DNA of 64,000 nucleotides from an uncultured Acetatifactor sp. (GTDB lineage: Bacteria; Bacillota; Clostridia; Lachnospirales; Lachnospiraceae). Of the stretch, positions 61,029 to 64,000 are shown one piece after another. A program made the position numbers and the translations under genes. The number at the start of each line of letters is the position of its first letter. Within the stretch, counting starts at the first letter, position 1. The stretch is taken from contig CAJUGH010000021.1 in assembly GCA_910586215.1 (NCBI GenBank), forward strand, positions 9,791 through 73,790. The letters run 5' to 3'. The notes under the pieces are model-generated. The model was not told the DNA's origin and did no database searches. It saw only the letters and a list, made by a program, of their open reading frames with translations.

Positions 61029-62837
61029 ATGGCAATCATCGGTATAGACCTTGGGACAACGAACAGCCTGGCGGCCTGCTGGAGGGACGGCAGGCTGGAA
61101 CTGATTCCAGGTGAAGACGGGAATGTACTGTTTCCCAGTGCAGTGGGATATGTGGAAGGGGAGGGCTTCCTGGTGGGGGCTGCTGCCAAGGAGCGGCTCC
61201 TGACCAATCCCGGTGACACAGTGGCTTCCTTCAAATGCTTCATGGGCACGGCAAAGGAGTACAGACTGGGCAGCAGGATGTATACCCCCATGGAGCTGTC
61301 AGCCATGGTACTGGAGCGGTTGAAGCGAAACGCGGAAAGGGTGTTGCAGGAGGAGGTTGAGGAGGCTATCGTGACGGTTCCTGCCTATTTTAACGATAAG
61401 CAGAGGAGCGATACCAAGAAGGCAGCCCAGGTGGCAGGGCTCAGGGTGGAACGCTTGATCAATGAGCCATCGGCGGCTGCCCTGGCCTACCGTATGGCCG
61501 TGGGAGAGGAGGACCGGACGCTGATTGTCTTCGATTTCGGGGGCGGGACCCTGGATCTGTCCTATGTGGAATGTTTTGACAATGTGATAGAGATTGTGGC
61601 TGTGGCCGGGGACAATCATCTGGGCGGGGATGACATCGACAGGGCCATCCAGTCCCATTTCTGTAAAGTGAACGGTCTCGTGGAGGAGAAGCTGTCATTG
61701 GAAGAGCTGGCCCGCATCCGGAATCTGGCAGAGCAGTCCAAATGTGCCCTGTCCGCTTCAGGGCAGGCAGATATGGGGCTGACAGTGGGAGGAAGGGTGT
61801 GTAGGGCGCAGCTTAACGAGGATATTCTCTTTGAAATCTGTATGCCCCTTTTCGGGAAGATGAAGCAGCTCTTCCTGCACCTTCTGGAGGATGCGGATTC
61901 CAGGGTATCCCAGATAGATGACCTGGTCATGGTGGGCGGTTCCTCCAGGCTGGGGGTGGTGAAGCGGTTCCTTTCGGAGCTTCTGGGAAAAGAACCTGTG
62001 GTGCTGGACGAGACAGACCGGGTGGTGGCCCTGGGAGCGGGAATCTATGCCGGAATCCGCAGGCGTGGGGAGGAGATCCGGGACATGCTGCTGACGGATG
62101 TGTGTCCCTTCACCCTGGGGATCGGGATCCGCAACCGGAGTGGCCAGGACAAAAATATCCTAAGCCCCATGATTGAGCGCAATTCCACCCTTCCTGCCTC
62201 CTGCAGAAACCGCTTTGTCACCACCAGCGATTACCAGAGGGAGATCCTGGTGAAGATTTACCAGGGGGAAGAGTACTATGTAGACGACAATGTATACCTG
62301 GGGGAGGTGGCCATAGAGGTGGCCTTGAAACCGGCGGGGCAGGCCTGGGTGGATGTGCAGTTTACCTATGACATCAACGGCATCCTCCATGTATCCGTGG
62401 AAAACGAGATGGGGGAGCGCAGGCAGATCCTGCTGGCCAACCAGGCTCTAAGCGAGGAAGAGCTGGAGCGGTATTCGAAAGAGCTGGAAAAGATCATGAG
62501 GCCGCCCATGGAACAGCCTGAGAACCAGGAGATGCTGGCCCGGTTCCTGGCGTATTTCGAGAACAGCACCGGGGAGCGGCGGGAGCATATCGGGGCCATG
62601 ATAGACTATATTACCCAGGGACTGTGCAGCGGCAGAAAGAAAACAGTCAGAAATGCAATAGAGAACGCCAGGGCCTGGCTGGCCATGCTGGAGGAGACCC
62701 AGGACACCAGGGAGGAGAGGCTGTTTGACGGACGGGACTTCTATGACTGGGAGGAAGAGGAAGAAGACCAGGAAGATGGGGAAGCATCCCGGTCTGGCTT
62801 GGAAGAGGAGCAAGAGGAGAATGACGATGCAAGGTGA
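61029..62837 (+). CDS. hscC: HscC-type Hsp70 chaperone
   Basis: A 602-residue Hsp70 starting at ATG 61029 after GGAGGTG. IGIDLGTTNS (4-13) and FDFGGGTLDLSYVE (about 172-185) form the ATPase core, INEPSAAALAY lies near 141, and GGSSRLG near 304. The substrate-binding part has the HscC-like wording MLLTDVCPFTLGIGI...LSPMIERNSTLPAS. The C-terminal tail is very acidic and lacks the EEVD-like end. HscC acts with specialised J proteins rather than as general DnaK. Its end overlaps the J-like gene by 11 bases, so the two are co-translated. Confidence 0.88.
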   Translation: MAIIGIDLGTTNSLAACWRDGRLELIPGEDGNVLFPSAVGYVEGEGFLVGAAAKERLLTNPGDTVASFKCFMGTAKEYRLGSRMYTPMELSAMVLERLKRNAERVLQEEVEEAIVTVPAYFNDKQRSDTKKAAQVAGLRVERLINEPSAAALAYRMAVGEEDRTLIVFDFGGGTLDLSYVECFDNVIEIVAVAGDNHLGGDDIDRAIQSHFCKVNGLVEEKLSLEELARIRNLAEQSKCALSASGQADMGLTVGGRVCRAQLNEDILFEICMPLFGKMKQLFLHLLEDADSRVSQIDDLVMVGGSSRLGVVKRFLSELLGKEPVVLDETDRVVALGAGIYAGIRRRGEEIRDMLLTDVCPFTLGIGIRNRSGQDKNILSPMIERNSTLPASCRNRFVTTSDYQREILVKIYQGEEYYVDDNVYLGEVAIEVALKPAGQAWVDVQFTYDINGILHVSVENEMGERRQILLANQALSEEELERYSKELEKIMRPPMEQPENQEMLARFLAYFENSTGERREHIGAMIDYITQGLCSGRKKTVRNAIENARAWLAMLEETQDTREERLFDGRDFYDWEEEEEDQEDGEASRSGLEEEQEENDDAR

Positions 62838-63978
62838 TATATGGGGACTTCTGGGGATAGGACCCACTGTAGATAAGAAAGCCATCCGGAGTGCTTATGC
62901 GGCCCAGTCCCGGCTGCACCACCCGGAGGAGGAACCGGAATATTTTGCAAAGCTGAACCAGGCCTACAGACAGGCGCTGGACCATGCCCGTACAGCTGGG
63001 GCCGGATCCATCCAGGAAGTGGGAATAGATGCCACATACCATCATGCCCATACAGCCGGGGCAGGGTACACAGATGAAGGGAAAGGAAAGGGCAGAACAG
63101 ACTGGGAAGACAAGAGCGGCGAGGGGAACAGGAGAGAGGAAAGAAGCAGAAAAGGCGGGGATGACAGAGGAAGCAGAGAAAACGGAAAAAGTGTAGAAGG
63201 CAGAGAAGAAATCCACCAGCCGGAAGAGACTGCGGAGAAGAAAACTGCCCGGACAGGCACCGGGGAAGAAGGGGAATCCCTTCTGGAGCGCCTGGCCGGG
63301 GCGCAGCTGCAGGCCGTGAAGAAAAGCATGGAAACCGGTGCCCTGCATGATTTTATCACTCTTTTCACAGATGCCAGGCAGGCGAAAGTGGCCGACACCT
63401 GGAGACGGTTTTTCTTGACGGAGGCTTTTCTGGAGGAGCAGTATGCGGAGGAATTTGCCGGGGGTCTGTATGTCTATCTCATGGAACAGGAAGTCTTTCC
63501 CAGGGATAATCTTCCCGCAGGCCTGCTCCAGGAGCTGGCCATTGCTTATGCCCTGATCCCTCATTTTGCCGGGGAAGAGTACGGGGAGGGTATGAAGTAT
63601 CCCAAGGAATGGTACAAGGTCTCAGTGGAGCAGACTTTCCCTGCCAGGAAGCAGGTGGCAGAGATCTTTAACAGACAGGGCTGGGACTGTGACTTGAAAT
63701 CCATAACCAGGCGGATGCTGAAACAGCCTGCCAGCAAAGTGCGTCACAATGCCTTTTCAGATTATCTGGCTTTAAAGGAAATGGGGAGCCAGGGAAAGCT
63801 TACAGAGGCAGAGAAAGAGTCCTGGCAGCATATTCTGGGCCTGGGGCAGGTCCATTACCTGTATGAACGTAACGGTAAGCGCCTGGGCAGTGGGGACTAC
63901 GAGAGCCGCAGTGAGTGTGTGGTAAGGCTCTATGTACAGTGGCTGAAGCAATTTGGTGAAATGTCAAGAGGAAAATAA
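62827..63978 (+). CDS. J-domain-like co-chaperone with HPE in place of HPD
   Basis: A 383-residue protein starting at ATG 62827 after AGAGGAG; ATG 62821 is an alternative. Residues about 4-53 look like a J domain: DIWGLLGIGPTVDKKAIRSA, then LHHPEEEPEYFAKLNQAY. The family's invariant HPD reads HPE. A long Gly/Lys/Glu-rich linker (about 60-150) leads to a C-terminal helical domain (about 155-383) of no known family. It is coupled to hscC and so is probably its partner. Confidence 0.75.
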   Translation: MQGDIWGLLGIGPTVDKKAIRSAYAAQSRLHHPEEEPEYFAKLNQAYRQALDHARTAGAGSIQEVGIDATYHHAHTAGAGYTDEGKGKGRTDWEDKSGEGNRREERSRKGGDDRGSRENGKSVEGREEIHQPEETAEKKTARTGTGEEGESLLERLAGAQLQAVKKSMETGALHDFITLFTDARQAKVADTWRRFFLTEAFLEEQYAEEFAGGLYVYLMEQEVFPRDNLPAGLLQELAIAYALIPHFAGEEYGEGMKYPKEWYKVSVEQTFPARKQVAEIFNRQGWDCDLKSITRRMLKQPASKVRHNAFSDYLALKEMGSQGKLTEAEKESWQHILGLGQVHYLYERNGKRLGSGDYESRSECVVRLYVQWLKQFGEMSRGK

Positions 63979-64000
63979 AAAAGATTTTCTGGAAGAAGGG

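Noticed and set aside
1..64000. CRISPR arrays, tRNA/rRNA genes, intact transposases, prophage genes
   Set aside because: No regularly spaced repeats, cloverleaf-like sequences with CCA-type ends, DDE-type proteins or phage structural genes were recognised on reading both strands.

Overview
The window looks like a chromosomal segment from an anaerobic, gut-type Firmicute, most likely a Lachnospiraceae/Clostridia member of moderate G+C. The signs are strong AGGAGG ribosome sites with occasional GTG and TTG starts, a BceRSAB-type module, HelD, a RACo/corrinoid methyl-transfer system, and a glycosidase set of GH51, GH27 and GH4 type. No tRNA, rRNA, CRISPR, plasmid or intact transposase gene was seen. 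The organism assignment is inference from gene families and sequence style, not from a marker gene.

Layout, left half. 1-6723: a partial NAD-dependent epimerase divergent from a TetR regulator over overlapping promoters, then an M28 aminopeptidase and a heterodimeric ABC exporter whose two subunits carry the classic degenerate/consensus ATP-site split. 6753-17130: an ankyrin-repeat protein, carB without carA, helD, a Sel1-repeat protein, a dense array of DNA hairpins, and a YfcE-like phosphoesterase with an extra tail. 17154-18274: a decayed Fic-domain gene and debris. 18629-26304: an SGNH hydrolase, pyroglutamyl peptidase, and a corrinoid methyl-transfer locus (two UroD-fold methyltransferases, a PocR/AraC regulator, a corrinoid protein, a RACo-type reactivator). 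26561-34488: a tandem flavodoxin-domain protein, a metallo-beta-lactamase lipoprotein, then GH51, GH27 and GH4 glycosidases.

Layout, right half. 35137-38528: a translationally coupled response regulator / histidine kinase / membrane-anchored protein operon. 38552-39954: an esterase and a small DUF3784-like membrane protein. 40300-44880: a BceR-BceS-BceA-BceB-type module. 45105-46376: an internally deleted GNAT gene and an alpha/beta hydrolase. 46698-59710: a peptide/secretion island with a double-HTH helical-repeat regulator, a small secreted peptide, two copies of a [conserved leader + small secreted Cys-rich protein + very large solute-binding-like lipoprotein] cassette, and a pair of ABC exporter half-subunits between them. 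59801-63978: another lipoprotein-like gene, then an HscC-type Hsp70 overlapping a J-domain-like partner.

Two things stand out as possibly undescribed. (1) A family of 134-144 bp intergenic inverted-repeat elements with GTTAC/GTAAC termini, an internal hairpin whose arms co-vary between copies, and 8-bp flanking direct repeats (perfect at 60560-60699 and 40034-40177, 7 of 8 at 32788-32921). Further partial or divergent copies lie at 8908, 16334, 48953 and 56434. One insertion can be read against a paralogous, nearly empty site inside the window. (2) The duplicated leader/Cys-rich secreted protein/lipoprotein cassette beside a peptide-sensor-like regulator, a small secreted peptide and an ABC exporter pair. 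Together these suggest a peptide signalling or export system of unknown output.
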